64,000 nt of DNA, taken from NCBI GenBank assembly GCA_019096065.1, contig JAGUCH010000003.1, positions 992,001 to 1,056,000 on the forward strand, given 5' to 3'. Positions within the stretch are counted from its first letter, which is position 1. Every line of letters begins with the position of its first letter. A model generated the notes under the pieces. It was given only the letters and a program-made list of their open reading frames with translations. It had not been told where the DNA came from and made no database searches. Positions 57,901 to 64,000 of this stretch are shown piece after piece. The stretch comes from Paracyclopina nana (lineage: Eukaryota; Arthropoda; Copepoda; Cyclopoida; Cyclopettidae). The translations under genes were made by a program, and so were the position numbers.

Positions 57901-58303
57901 TCCTGTTGTCTATGAAAAGGCCACACAGGATCTCATACCTCTTGAGGTCTTTCGGGAAACCGACCAGATGATTCAGTGGCCTAGAAACAAGTGGAAGGAA
58001 GCTCCAGAATTAAGGGAGCTGCAAGATGATGAAGATTGGGCCAGTCTTGAACGACTCAATCAGGAGCTGAATACCCCAGAAAATTTGTCGATGCATTTCT
58101 CTGCTTGTACTTTTTCTCCGGTGGAGATTTCCTCGATTGCTCATGCGAAGTCCGATCCTGGAAAGAAAAGGGAAAGAAAGGGGCTGCCAGCCCCCAGCAG
58201 TCTCAAAAGGAAAATCCAAGTCACTCACCCTGCAAATGGGGAATTTGAAGCCAATGAAGAGGCTACTTTCTCCGGGTTGATCCGTTTGGCGGACGTCTGG
58301 TAA
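48992..58303 (+). CDS. Gag-Pol polyprotein of BEL/Pao retrotransposon
   Basis: 3,103 codons, uninterrupted, first ATG 29 nt after the primer binding site. The N-terminal ~1,100 residues are low-complexity, rich in Gln, Pro and Met. A DUF1759-like Gag region follows (about 1125-1290; KFDGWHPTEYYRFKERF), then zinc fingers (about 1410-1475; CPEC, CFRC and CKEC with His). Protease carries AFLDTGAQLSMV (about 1633). RT spans about 1945-2080, with LVADISKMFLR and FLYVDDVF (about 2066). RNase H has VFTDASEVAKGASAY (about 2253) and LWTDSQCA. Integrase has an HHCC domain (about 2605), VDMCGPF, RSDNGSNF and FNGLAEAG. A DUF5641-like end (about 2915) follows. All catalytic motifs appear intact. Gag and Pol are fused in one frame with no visible frameshift site. 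Confidence 0.95.
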   Translation: MTNPNRFSQSTPVPERFSRRVRGQAPEQGINFPNLELSPLTQARINVQRLRRNAGLEIVSFESSSGSSGDSSRRSIRSVIGDSPANSYQWINEIEEFRSIILAGPDPLDNLVVPPASTSVDHSNSSLGNQTETSVRDPLFDLSSTSPFHGFESIDYEMQRTPDNSRAARDILSSLAGAGNQERGNPNSPQAGPSNASTGNAIVAATSAQASTGTQVDVTVASTASGSALTTSSGQAEMQMAGATPSATQGQNVVAQGQVWGQAPLQSMNQGQTQQQLLQQGQGQFMQQPGFYGGYMMPGNQAYPMMANPMFMNPQMYQFAMQQSPGFAPMSQQQDPRSVAMITVEPNPATSLAENAGNVSGTAGEIPLIQSSFLQLPKRKRSKDRTQSDAASILSEGSRTSAREILPPKGKAPPGRYRAATSGSKRAGEYTPRGTKSRPHSAKLSQSGLDEMKRAKTEALAITERLQDKFKAVLPQISQLRKDLLEGQQRATMEQLHQAKVDLSNHLQELNAMKTEYESTVRVARLEPSVSLQSQFSKCYNATQKLLFSVHDLIKFRNEFATKQQNRERERERNAAANNAPRIPQPGGTVQSTNNNALTMNPPISEQHNSGQPMGAMSDNAAASYYGMTVADIEGTQRETGDYTFGTPLPQDWDEEGNLLGNYIVEFKGGNQGVRLLKRDTMEIFHLDHTQSMFPATRMWVNDLPKARKGEIDAALSIHQVPCGQRLNPDAGPEETLRHHQLQVEIPNQTPIATNPGNQPQLSHQRNLSETQPSVASTTTRRNFMQVALLYAENLTLLKDGMRAVMQLMTERAQLDRLIWQRQIYTQIISSFMEARDRIVECNEAPPESDGETMRQALDIQNELDGLIAAHTEDQAQQRATPRSTAAQMPSLKQYMTLPPTQVPSTSGYTTSATQSRQQPVPVTLPTWSHAAPIVTHTDLRMNAPEFRPAQSNYAPVTHVTAQPVHGLQQMPPTYVPPNASHYQGQTQSNLDTVVTAYGTVPISQPAHHAPQSQAQNLGQYAPPVFQNYVRGQQMPNGAPQPQRPLQLPTYPYQQYPPPGPPYGPPHQLPQRRPTRPQRQQAPTGWGNPYDYEPPNRGGNTEEDWPYVPWEPRNYYGKSSLKLSQVEIPKFDGWHPTEYYRFKERFRSFVHGDAAMSISEKWARLLDSTQGGPAGDLVDEFPKDEDGYYEALECLEREFGNDKLQFDYFMQELAELSPLDMTDPENVMNARKLINRIHKHLLNSGSYHGDIQDSTIFRSLKLTPSTQIMVNQLLMAEKRTHMTFQLFRDWTAHHQRIERCQGYGKTARAEKKRAKGVHAFQATNVLPDDQGHYPGETQGGDQQWAQPVAFNHVASHSVLQQPQPSYQSPHPPPIMVNVKEIEVEELPVIDDVGVVTIMSVARGDQRYFTKCPECDTNEHMLYNCPHLLAMHGVGRLKKARDFKACFRCLGGVHNVYECRKNWTCKECGSKTHHYLLHDAWTSKNPDGKEKPAKKESDQSDPQRERLDELEKRVAMLMVKKPTVATTSLFTGQSTNAKGGGRSGYDQPQKPEDKSEPKIIANVAMGDLTEAISLAPEPVPERDPDGWDEIDPIKLETPQENVNCLATAEEGLLSFCVVPIMVANPETGQFVKANAFLDTGAQLSMVTDNLASKLGLKGPKDDQTLKMIATTLNLPSRLVTLRVKAVGGDKHHDLPVHTLTELPSSINTPPIHKLKQKFKNLKDFDLPTYARNPHPDILLGLDCFNLIMPTKILHQKDGEPYVYECELGKVLTYYDPTAGQNSKEKVVAFAALPSTRDWDNQEPPGVLVCDQCHQKSGPPIESLQAMWEFDRPQVDEAPTLSLNDQKALDILVNTITQLSNGAYQMSPMWKDGEPSFTCNRLRVLKSTACLERKLFLYDEETYNKATEEILEWLRLGFIRVLDPLVDNLDDDCNYLDWLLVERPDKPSMPVRVVFDGARKHYGKSLNDALLPGPKLQRNIFEILVGAREKPVMLVADISKMFLRFKLDPASRKYHRFIWQGVHYEATSVVFGTASAPCMATFAMKHHISKFQDSHPEAFRILDKFLYVDDVFASVEDAGEAKEAIKQILEVGEAGSMPFRKWGSSCPEALVDVEQDMILPGFQVQSEDADVTKALGMYVDCIGDQIVFQPPDAEFMSQAPLTMRMMAQFVPRLHDPLNLLSPFILKGKRLIQRVWQLKMLFEIEWDTALGMVDHPEMEEILKEWRDYVRQVKAIELFRLPRAVRCRFAERIELHVFTDASEVAKGASAYVRSVYPGGGVDCVLMAARLNLASLRQIRSMPEMELNGCVLGSELCYDLEKSLEHVDSITLWTDSQCALTWICKPAGNWRGYVARRVTSIFDSTQNHLWKHVPGRVNVADYITRGMSIEELASSDTWLHGPAFLRGPEKDWPKWVPTVTDDEKAAIDGYMKLRKVPGATIKAGKKAVKKLVMLATFEQLGRYTIPDYLRPSADVVEAWTQARVSPCPVKMEDFSSWKRMVRALCVAERFKLKESKPWEEIPTGRAGNSEFERVEQLLVLWIQQNTYGQEIDSFLASGEWPKGSKLGPLDPYIGANGEIRTKGRLDATTAVWVGRRQLIVPGYARRLILQDVHQDLGHGYGRNRYLAEAQKKYWLPGAKNVIRTILKECAMCARWVAKQAPPHMGLLPPHAIPITEFLPFRYTSVDMCGPFSTTFGRDNYKMYVIVFICAHSKAIHCEEVIDITSDSLMRAIELFVSRRGCPYALRSDNGSNFIGCREDLRSNPRYSELKERLLTVDWDRVRQFGGHIGIVEWSLSPPWAPHFNGLAEAGIKIFKRSFYREFHRKVTPVEDFRYIMIKAEGFVNGRPIGEVDGHFVTPNHFLTRGPPGDALPVIDKAALQTLEKRYALLDSVLQRMWEFFAEELVMKLKRLPKWTQYRETLRKGDVVAVLDQRMAERRYYWPLGIIEKVLPDQDGEVRRAFVKMIPPGPKEEEKLPVVYEKATQDLIPLEVFRETDQMIQWPRNKWKEAPELRELQDDEDWASLERLNQELNTPENLSMHFSACTFSPVEISSIAHAKSDPGKKRERKGLPAPSSLKRKIQVTHPANGEFEANEEATFSGLIRLADVW

Positions 58304-58334
58304 TCTGAAAAAGAAAATCCATTTTAAAATTAGA

Positions 58335-61300
58335 ATGACTTTACTCGCAACGAGTAATCCGTTCTTAGTGCCTTCATTAGACAACGATGGAGAGACATTT
58401 TTTAAATTAGTGTGCCCAAATTTGCGCAATTTAGTGGGACGAATCTCGCGCAAGAGTTTTTATTGCGGAAAAATTCCGCCAGAGGGCGTGCGGAAAGCTC
58501 CTCGCAATTTGCGCAATTTAGTGGGACAATTTTCGCGCAAGAGTTTTTATTGCGGAAAAATTCCGCTAGATGGCGCGCGGAAAATTCCGCCAGATGGCGA
58601 GCGGAAAATTCCACGCAATTTCTGTCAAGCAGAAAATGCGAAACTGGCCGAGATTCTCAGTCTCAGTTTCCGTTTCCTGCAGCTTATCGCGTTCGCGCTG
58701 CATCAACAAGTTGCCATTTTTCAAGGGAAAAGTACAAAGTGCTCTGCAATGTCGGATCAAGTGATCACCGAGGACGAGTCTATGAGACTCTGTGAGGCCG
58801 CGGCCGAGGCCGCGAATGTATTGGAGCCGGCTCAGCCAAATCTGGCGATGGGCGTCGCAATTCGGGGGCCATCTGGCATTATTGGGGTGCGGGCCGTTTC
58901 GCCGCGTTCGAGGTCGGCCGAAAATCCGCCGCCATCGTCGGCCGAAACTCTGCCGCCGCCAATTTCATCGTCGGCCGAAAATCAACTGCCAATTTCGAGG
59001 TCGGCCGGAGATCCGCCGCCGATTTCGAGGTCGGCCGAAAATCCGCCGCCATCGTCGGCCGAAACTCTGCCGCCGCCAATTTCGAGGTCGGCCGAAGATC
59101 CGCCGCCGATTTCGAGGTCGGCCGAAAATCCGCCACAATCGTCGGCCGAAGATCCGCCGCCGATATCGAGGTCGGCCGAAAGTCCGCCGCCATCGTCGGC
59201 CGAAACTCTGCCGCCGCCAATTTCGAGGTCGGCCGAAGATCCGCCGCCGATTTCGAGGTCGGCCGAAAATCCGCCACAATCGTCGGCCGAAGATCCGCCG
59301 CCGATATCGAGGTCGGCCGAAAGTCCGCCGCGGTCGTCGGCCGAAAATCAGCCGCCATCGTCGGCCGAAAATCCGCCGCCAATTTTGAGGCCGCCATTTG
59401 CCGTTAGACCCGGACCACCGCCAAGTTCTGGTGGACCAGCCTTCACGCCGAGGCCGAGGCCGACTTCGCCGAGGCCGCCGTCGCCTGGCTTATCCGTTTT
59501 TCGTCCTCTCACGCAGAGGCCGCCGTCACCTGGTTTGCCCACGGCTCGACCTCTTGCCCACAGGCCTCCATCACCACGTCCATCTCAGGCTCAGTCTCCG
59601 ACCTCGAGGCCGAGTTCGCCACGCGTGCCGCAGTCAGAGGCCAAATTGACTGAAGCGCAGGTCAAGATGCTGCCTTTGTGCCCCGAGACACTTCGAGCCA
59701 AGGCGTGGAAAGCCCGCCAGATCGAGTTGGAGGAGAACCGATTGAAGGCTGAGGCCGCTCCCGTTGTGCCTCCTCCTGCTGGAAAAAATGTGGTTTTTTC
59801 ACCTTTCGTGGAGGTGGCCACAATCAGGAGGGATGACACGAAGATTGATTCCGATCACCCTGTGGAGATGTTGTCTCCACCACGCGGCCGTCCAGTCGAG
59901 GCCACCGGGGTGCTAGCGGCCTCCAGCTCCCCCAAAATGGACCTCCTCACTGGAGCTTCGATCGGAGAGCTAGTGGAGTTTGAAGGAGCAGTCCCAACGC
60001 TGGAAGATTCCTGGGCTCCTCTCATCGATCTGAGCTTCACTGAAGACTCGCAGGGCAACCCACTGGTCGGCCAAGACGTGGAGATGGCTGAGCTGGAATC
60101 GAGGCTCCCTCCACCCATCTCGCCCACCAATGCTTCAGAGGCCAGCCAGCCTCAATCAGGAGATGAAAGTCTCTTGCGTGGTCAAGCCACCTCCAAAGGT
60201 AATAATACTAGTAGGCAGGAAGGAGAAGGATCGGAGAGTCAAGCTCTTCAAGCTGAAGGTCAGGATGACTCTGTCACCGCAGAGTTATTAGGAGACAGGG
60301 ACATGGAATGGGAGGGTGTGTGTGTTGATGAGGCTGATTTTGCACTGCTGGATGATGATCCGGCCAGCCCTTCTAATGCTGCAGCTCTTGGCAGAAATGC
60401 CAGTCATAATGTCGAGCACTCGAAAGTCCAAAGGTGCTCACCAGCTGCTAAGCGTCGAATGGAGTCCACCCCCCTTCCAGAGAGCCGCCATAAGGCTCCC
60501 AAATTGGACCTCACCATGTCACCGATCAAAGAAGCCTCAGCAACCTCTGCTGATGATCATAAGCTGACGGCTTCGAGCTCTCGACCTTCTCGTTCGAACA
60601 TGTCGAACCTTACTGTTGACCGCCTGGGCCTCATAATTTCAGGTGAATACCCGAGCCACTACGCAGAGAGGATCCTTGACATCGAAGAGGCCATCAGGGG
60701 CATAAAGGCTGCCCATGGAGCTCGACTCACCCTGTGCGAAGACCAAGTCATTGGAGTGATGACTGCGCCTGTCATGATGGAGCACTACGCTGACCCAAAG
60801 GTCTCGTTTTTGGGGCACTCCATGGATTATGGGCCACGCAGCTCGAAAGAGTTCCGCAGTGAGGAGCAAAGGGCTATTGCCTGCGTCATGGCTGAAAAGC
60901 TTGATGCCACCCGGGTAGCTCTCCTGGCAATGAACTACACACCAAAGACTACCATGCTTTGCTGCCATCCCAAGCTCTTTGACATTTACGACGCTTATCA
61001 TAAGCAAACTTGGGCTGGTCGGAGGAGCCGCCGAGTGGCTGTCAACCCTGCCCCATTGACGGGCGAGGATAGGCAGTCGGCCTGGGAGTCCTGGCAAATG
61101 AGGAAGGCCTTAGCTCGCTCCTTCTATGGCAGCCGCATGAAGGGCACAATTGGCGAGACCAGTGATGTCGGCATCGCCTCAATCTTGTCCTGCTATGGGG
61201 GCCAGATCACCGATGCCAACGTGCCAGAGTTTGTGGAGCGGTACTGGCGAGCATTTGCGAAGCACGGCAGTGATGAGGACGGCCGTGACCACTTGTCATC

Positions 61301-63089
61301 AGACATTGAGATCGACCCTGACTACGGTGCTCTGCCAGAGGCGCCATTGTGGGCTCCTGTGGACCCGACGGGAAGGCCCACCGACGACCCGCCATGTCAG
61401 GCGGCCCAGGCCTACCTTGAGGGCAAGGTCAAGGTCAATTGCCCCAGGAAGGCTTGCCTGAGTCATGCCATGAAGCCTCCCTTGCTCATGGATGTGGATC
61501 GAGGCAACAAGGGAGCTAAGTGCTACGAAGTTTACTCGATGGAGGATGCCTTCGATGACGCCAAGTTCGAAGAAGGACCGTTCGACAGTCGAGCCAGGGG
61601 AGCAAAGTCTGTGTTCCACCTGACTAACAACTCCCAGTGGCCTAGTGTTGAGGCGAGGCTGAACAAGGTCGGGTTCTTCCGGAGAGGCCAATATGATGGA
61701 GCCATGACCTGCCATTTCGAGCCTTGGACCTACGGGGCTCTGGAGGCCAAGGGCTTAATAGCCAAGGGATCCACCAAGTCGCCTGAGGGCTGCTATACAG
61801 CAGTCACCTTTGGAGTCAAGGGGCACCTCCTCGTTGTCCACGGGCTCCATCCCGGCCGCAACGGCACTCCTTTTGGAGCTGAGGTCCCGCAAAAAGTGTT
61901 GGACATGTTGGCCGACGAACGGATTCGAGTTGTGGGCTTCAACATCATGGACGAGTGCAGGTTCGAGCAACTCGGTTGGACGGTCAATGGTCGCGTCGAT
62001 GCCAACCTCCTGGCCATGATAGCCTTCCCTCAGGATGACCAGGACACGCCGCACACCGGCCTCACTTACGTGGCTGCCCGCCTAGGCCTGCAACGGGTGC
62101 CTCAAATCAAGGGCCGGAGGCTTTCCTATCTGCCACCACTCAAGCCCGGTCAGCGGGTCTTCGAGGTCAACAAGAAGACCGTGGACTATGCCAAGGACCC
62201 CTGCGAATGGACCGAGGACATGCACGACTTCCTCTGGCTGCAGCATGTCGCGGCGCTTGGCCTGGTGGTCTTCACCACGGCAAAAGCCATGGTCCGCCAC
62301 GGATTCTTTGGCAAGGCCGACCTTTGGAGGTATGCCCACTTTTTGTGTGACCGTGTGCGTGAGTGCGGGGGCGTGAGCAAGCTCAAGAAAGGCCGTGACC
62401 AGAGGCCTTTGAACTCTGCCGAATGGATCGGCCTGGACACCCTGTACGAGGAAGACGGCATCAAGGCCGAGTTTTTGTTCTTGGTCCCGAGCGCTGCCCA
62501 CAGCATCAATACTGTCCAAGACACCCGAAGGTATTGGAGGCTAGGAAGGCCTTACAAGGTCGACCTCCACAATGTTGACCGGAGGCTGGCAGAGGCTTTT
62601 ACCTCCATCTTGGGGAAGCCCGCTCACCGAGCCAACCTCAGCCACCTTGCGTGTGTCCTCATCAAGAGGACGATTGGCCGCAGTTGCCCGCACTACTGTG
62701 CCAAGTGCGGCAGCCTCGACCATTTGGAGGCTGGGTGCAACACCCCCCTCCACTGTGTGTTGCCTCTCTGCGACGAGGATGGCCACACCATCATGGCATG
62801 CACTCGAGTCATGCACCAGTGCCACTTTTGCGATGAGATAGGCCATCATTCCGACCACCACTTTGAAGGACGTGGCAAGCCATGGGTGAGGATGGTCGAG
62901 GAGGCTACCGTAGCCCACGCCTTGAGCCTTCAGGGCCACCGCCTCTTTGGAGGCTTTTCTGTCGAGATGGTCTACGACACAGATGGATGCATCGACCTGC
63001 TGCCGTACAACAAGATTGAAGAAGACGAGTACGGGCCCGATTTTATCTTGGAGGATCACGCCCTCCCCATTGCCTCTTCTTGGCCATAA
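58335..63089 (+). CDS. Second ORF of the retrotransposon: Pro-rich, exonuclease-like, zinc knuckles
   Basis: 1,584 codons, starting 31 nt after the Gag-Pol stop in another frame. A more likely protein start is Met139 (ATG 58,749), because the first 138 codons lie in tandem-repeat DNA. Residues about 190-360 are a Ser/Pro-rich minisatellite region. About 1135-1290 resemble a DEDDy 3'-5' exonuclease of RNase D/WRN type: a hydrophobic strand ending in HFE (position of Exo I DxE, with His for Asp), VRVVGFNIMDECRFEQLG-like Exo II, GRVDANLLAMIAF, and Exo III VDYAKDP (YxxD). About 1445-1510 carry CCHC knuckles (CAKCGSLDHLEAGC, LCDEDGHTIMAC) and CHFCDEIGHHSDHH. It has no signal peptide or transmembrane helix, so it is not a typical env. 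Function is inferred only. Confidence 0.75.
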   Translation: MTLLATSNPFLVPSLDNDGETFFKLVCPNLRNLVGRISRKSFYCGKIPPEGVRKAPRNLRNLVGQFSRKSFYCGKIPLDGARKIPPDGERKIPRNFCQAENAKLAEILSLSFRFLQLIAFALHQQVAIFQGKSTKCSAMSDQVITEDESMRLCEAAAEAANVLEPAQPNLAMGVAIRGPSGIIGVRAVSPRSRSAENPPPSSAETLPPPISSSAENQLPISRSAGDPPPISRSAENPPPSSAETLPPPISRSAEDPPPISRSAENPPQSSAEDPPPISRSAESPPPSSAETLPPPISRSAEDPPPISRSAENPPQSSAEDPPPISRSAESPPRSSAENQPPSSAENPPPILRPPFAVRPGPPPSSGGPAFTPRPRPTSPRPPSPGLSVFRPLTQRPPSPGLPTARPLAHRPPSPRPSQAQSPTSRPSSPRVPQSEAKLTEAQVKMLPLCPETLRAKAWKARQIELEENRLKAEAAPVVPPPAGKNVVFSPFVEVATIRRDDTKIDSDHPVEMLSPPRGRPVEATGVLAASSSPKMDLLTGASIGELVEFEGAVPTLEDSWAPLIDLSFTEDSQGNPLVGQDVEMAELESRLPPPISPTNASEASQPQSGDESLLRGQATSKGNNTSRQEGEGSESQALQAEGQDDSVTAELLGDRDMEWEGVCVDEADFALLDDDPASPSNAAALGRNASHNVEHSKVQRCSPAAKRRMESTPLPESRHKAPKLDLTMSPIKEASATSADDHKLTASSSRPSRSNMSNLTVDRLGLIISGEYPSHYAERILDIEEAIRGIKAAHGARLTLCEDQVIGVMTAPVMMEHYADPKVSFLGHSMDYGPRSSKEFRSEEQRAIACVMAEKLDATRVALLAMNYTPKTTMLCCHPKLFDIYDAYHKQTWAGRRSRRVAVNPAPLTGEDRQSAWESWQMRKALARSFYGSRMKGTIGETSDVGIASILSCYGGQITDANVPEFVERYWRAFAKHGSDEDGRDHLSSDIEIDPDYGALPEAPLWAPVDPTGRPTDDPPCQAAQAYLEGKVKVNCPRKACLSHAMKPPLLMDVDRGNKGAKCYEVYSMEDAFDDAKFEEGPFDSRARGAKSVFHLTNNSQWPSVEARLNKVGFFRRGQYDGAMTCHFEPWTYGALEAKGLIAKGSTKSPEGCYTAVTFGVKGHLLVVHGLHPGRNGTPFGAEVPQKVLDMLADERIRVVGFNIMDECRFEQLGWTVNGRVDANLLAMIAFPQDDQDTPHTGLTYVAARLGLQRVPQIKGRRLSYLPPLKPGQRVFEVNKKTVDYAKDPCEWTEDMHDFLWLQHVAALGLVVFTTAKAMVRHGFFGKADLWRYAHFLCDRVRECGGVSKLKKGRDQRPLNSAEWIGLDTLYEEDGIKAEFLFLVPSAAHSINTVQDTRRYWRLGRPYKVDLHNVDRRLAEAFTSILGKPAHRANLSHLACVLIKRTIGRSCPHYCAKCGSLDHLEAGCNTPLHCVLPLCDEDGHTIMACTRVMHQCHFCDEIGHHSDHHFEGRGKPWVRMVEEATVAHALSLQGHRLFGGFSVEMVYDTDGCIDLLPYNKIEEDEYGPDFILEDHALPIASSWP
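58424..58620. repeat. Tandem 87-bp repeats with palindromes at start of ORF2
   Basis: Two and a partial third copy, period 87 bp (29 codons). Each contains GCGGAAAAATTCCGC, a perfect palindrome, and CGCCAGAGGGCG- or TAGATGGCGC-type sequence. They sit in the gap where a subgenomic or spliced ORF2 mRNA would begin. Confidence 0.75.
58913..59400. repeat. Minisatellite coding for Ser/Pro repeats in ORF2
   Basis: Short units of the type TCGAGGTCGGCCGAAAATCC followed by GCCGCC(A/G)AT, arranged in a higher-order repeat of about 141 bp. For example, GAAACTCTGCCGCCGCC occurs at 58,940-58,950, 59,061 and 59,202. It codes RSAE(N/D/S)PPPISRSAE-type repeats in frame. Confidence 0.85.
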
Positions 63090-63121
63090 GTGCCGAAAGG
63101 CCGGTTGAGGCCGCGTCCTCC

Positions 63122-63131
63122 AAGAGGGGGA
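63122..63131 (+). other. Polypurine tract
   Basis: AAGAGGGGGA ends 3 nt before the 3' LTR, the expected place for plus-strand priming. Confidence 0.75.
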
Positions 63132-63134
63132 CTT

Positions 63135-63789
63135 TGTTACGGGCCGCACCGGCAGCGGCGCTCAGCGCGCTGCGCACCTTTTCTCCGTCAGCAGCTCGGC
63201 CTCAAGAATGCGCAACTCAGCGCCAACTCGAATTTTGTGAATCAGTGTGAGAAAAATGTTGATCTGAATAAGAAGTATTTTTGTGCAATTTTTAGTCTTA
63301 GTTTTATTTTATGTAGTCTGTGTCATGTTGTCTTGTCAAGGTAGTCAAGTTGTGAGTCAATGGGCTCATTTAGGGACTGCTAAAGCTGTCCAGGTTGTCA
63401 TGAAGTCATTGTGATCAAGTCAGGCTTGATCCTTGTCAAGAAAAGTAGTATTAGTCAGGTTTTGAGTCTCTAGCTGGAGAAATCCAGCTCATGCATGTTT
63501 TACTTTCATGATCTAGCTTTTAGAGGACAAGCATCTTGTTCTATTGTCTTTATTGGTCTCTCACACTCAGAAGAAGAAGTAACTGGGGACATTTTGTCTA
63601 CTTTTGCCCTCATCCTTGGGCATTGAGGAGCTGGACCAGGACCTTTTGAACTCCCTTGGCAGACCGACCATCGTGGAGTTGTGGAGGATTCGCTGTGGAA
63701 GCGGCCTTTCTCTATTGAAGCAGCCTCCTAGGTCTTCACAGTCCTCTCCAGGACGCCGAAGCCATCACCGGGCAAGGGGGACTTCAACA
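63135..63789 (+). repeat. 3' LTR of BEL/Pao element
   Basis: 655 bp, same ends and, by eye, the same sequence as 48,288-48,942. Confidence 0.95.
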
Positions 63790-63941
63790 TTTATACCGCA
63801 CTTGAGCACAGGCAAGTAGCAGTCCAAATATAGATGAGGATTGTCAAAAATCATCTGAAAATGGTACAAATATAGTAGATGACAAAGATCATCCATCTAA
63901 ATCATCTAACGCATCTATATTTATACAGAGCGGGTAGGGTC

Positions 63942-64000
63942 AGTTAAAGAAACTTTCTTTAGGGTCAGTATAGTTACATTCGTTGTCAGTTTGGTTGGGT
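63942..64000. other. Flank of the TIR element
   Basis: Short sequence right of the 9-bp duplication. Two further AGGGTCAGT(T/A) motifs are present, so the duplication site may sit in a small local repeat. No gene is seen. Confidence 0.3.

Larger units (their letters stand above)
48288..63789 (+). mobile_element. Full-length BEL/Pao LTR retrotransposon
   Basis: 15,502 bp: two 655-bp LTRs, primer binding site, Gag-Pol ORF, a second long ORF and a polypurine tract. Domain order protease-RT-RNase H-integrase, a YVDD active site in RT and the N-terminal aspartyl-protease DTGA are BEL/Pao features. Open frames and matching LTRs point to a recent insertion. It is longer than usual for the group because of the second ORF. 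Confidence 0.95.
47576..63932. mobile_element. Mutator-like TIR element, interrupted by the LTR retrotransposon
   Basis: The left end (47,576 on) and the right end (up to 63,932) are inverted repeats of about 130-150 bp, starting (G/C)G(G/C)TCTGTATAAATATAGA and rich in TCATCTATATTTG(T/G)AC units. The 9-bp direct repeat GGTAGGGTC flanks it at 47,567-47,575 and 63,933-63,941. Long TIRs with a 9-bp duplication fit MULE transposons. Without the retrotransposon the element is about 850 bp, AT-rich, and codes for nothing visible, so it is nonautonomous. Confidence 0.75.

Noticed and set aside
58792-59388. Arg/Pro-rich alternative frames over the ORF2 minisatellite
   Set aside because: Repeats whose unit is close to a multiple of three stay open in several frames; only the ORF2 frame continues into nonrepetitive coding sequence.
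58335-63089. ORF2 as an env gene
   Set aside because: No signal peptide, transmembrane anchor or cysteine-rich ectodomain. Knuckles and an exonuclease-like region point elsewhere.

Overview
The window is nuclear DNA from an invertebrate animal. Genes carry GT-AG (and some GC-AG) introns, mostly 49-62 nt long. The proteins are metazoan: amnionless, MRPS27, UQCR11, EI24, TMED7, Hrs/HGS, TIMM10, BCDIN3D, ANKRD16, SNX19-like. The sequence does not settle the phylum. All gene models were built by eye from reading frames, splice signals and remembered family features, with no database search.

Layout. 1-3.4 kb: 3' part of an amnionless gene (+). 3.5-4.2 kb: a small secreted-peptide gene and UQCR11 (both -). 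4.7-6.2 kb: MRPS27 (+). 6.2-8.4 kb: an unrecognised five-exon gene (-). 9.5-10.5 kb: EI24 (+). 10.6-12.4 kb: a dead C2H2 zinc-finger gene and repeats. 12.5-31.6 kb: one very large mosaic gene (-) for a secreted protein of roughly 4,300 residues, built from C-type lectin, TSP1, MAM-like, WSC, kelch-like, ricin-B-like, F5/8C-like, PAN/apple, WxxW and sushi modules. Its one large intron (26.4-30.0 kb) is packed with SINEs, foldback elements and a hAT-like MITE.

32.5-36.5 kb: an SNX19-like gene (+) whose first intron holds two tandem intronless zinc-ribbon genes. 36.5-39.4 kb: a TM-SMP-C2-C1 lipid-transfer-type gene (-). 40.3-41.3 kb: TMED7 (-), divergent from Hrs/HGS (42.0-44.5 kb, +). 44.7-45.3 kb: a 78-residue membrane protein ORF 9 nt ahead of TIMM10, probably dicistronic. 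45.4-47.3 kb: BCDIN3D (-), whose only intron is almost exactly the ANKRD16 gene (same strand).

47.6-63.9 kb: a Mutator-like terminal-inverted-repeat element split by an apparently young, full-length BEL/Pao LTR retrotransposon (48,288-63,789). Its LTRs are 655 bp and looked identical by eye. It has a 3,103-codon Gag-Pol ORF and, unusually, a second 1,584-codon ORF with a proline-rich minisatellite region, a segment resembling an RNase D/DEDD 3'-5' exonuclease, and C-terminal zinc knuckles.

The most unusual items are the retrotransposon's second ORF, the mosaic lectin gene, the BCDIN3D/ANKRD16 intron-gene arrangement, and the paired zinc-ribbon genes with a bacterial look.
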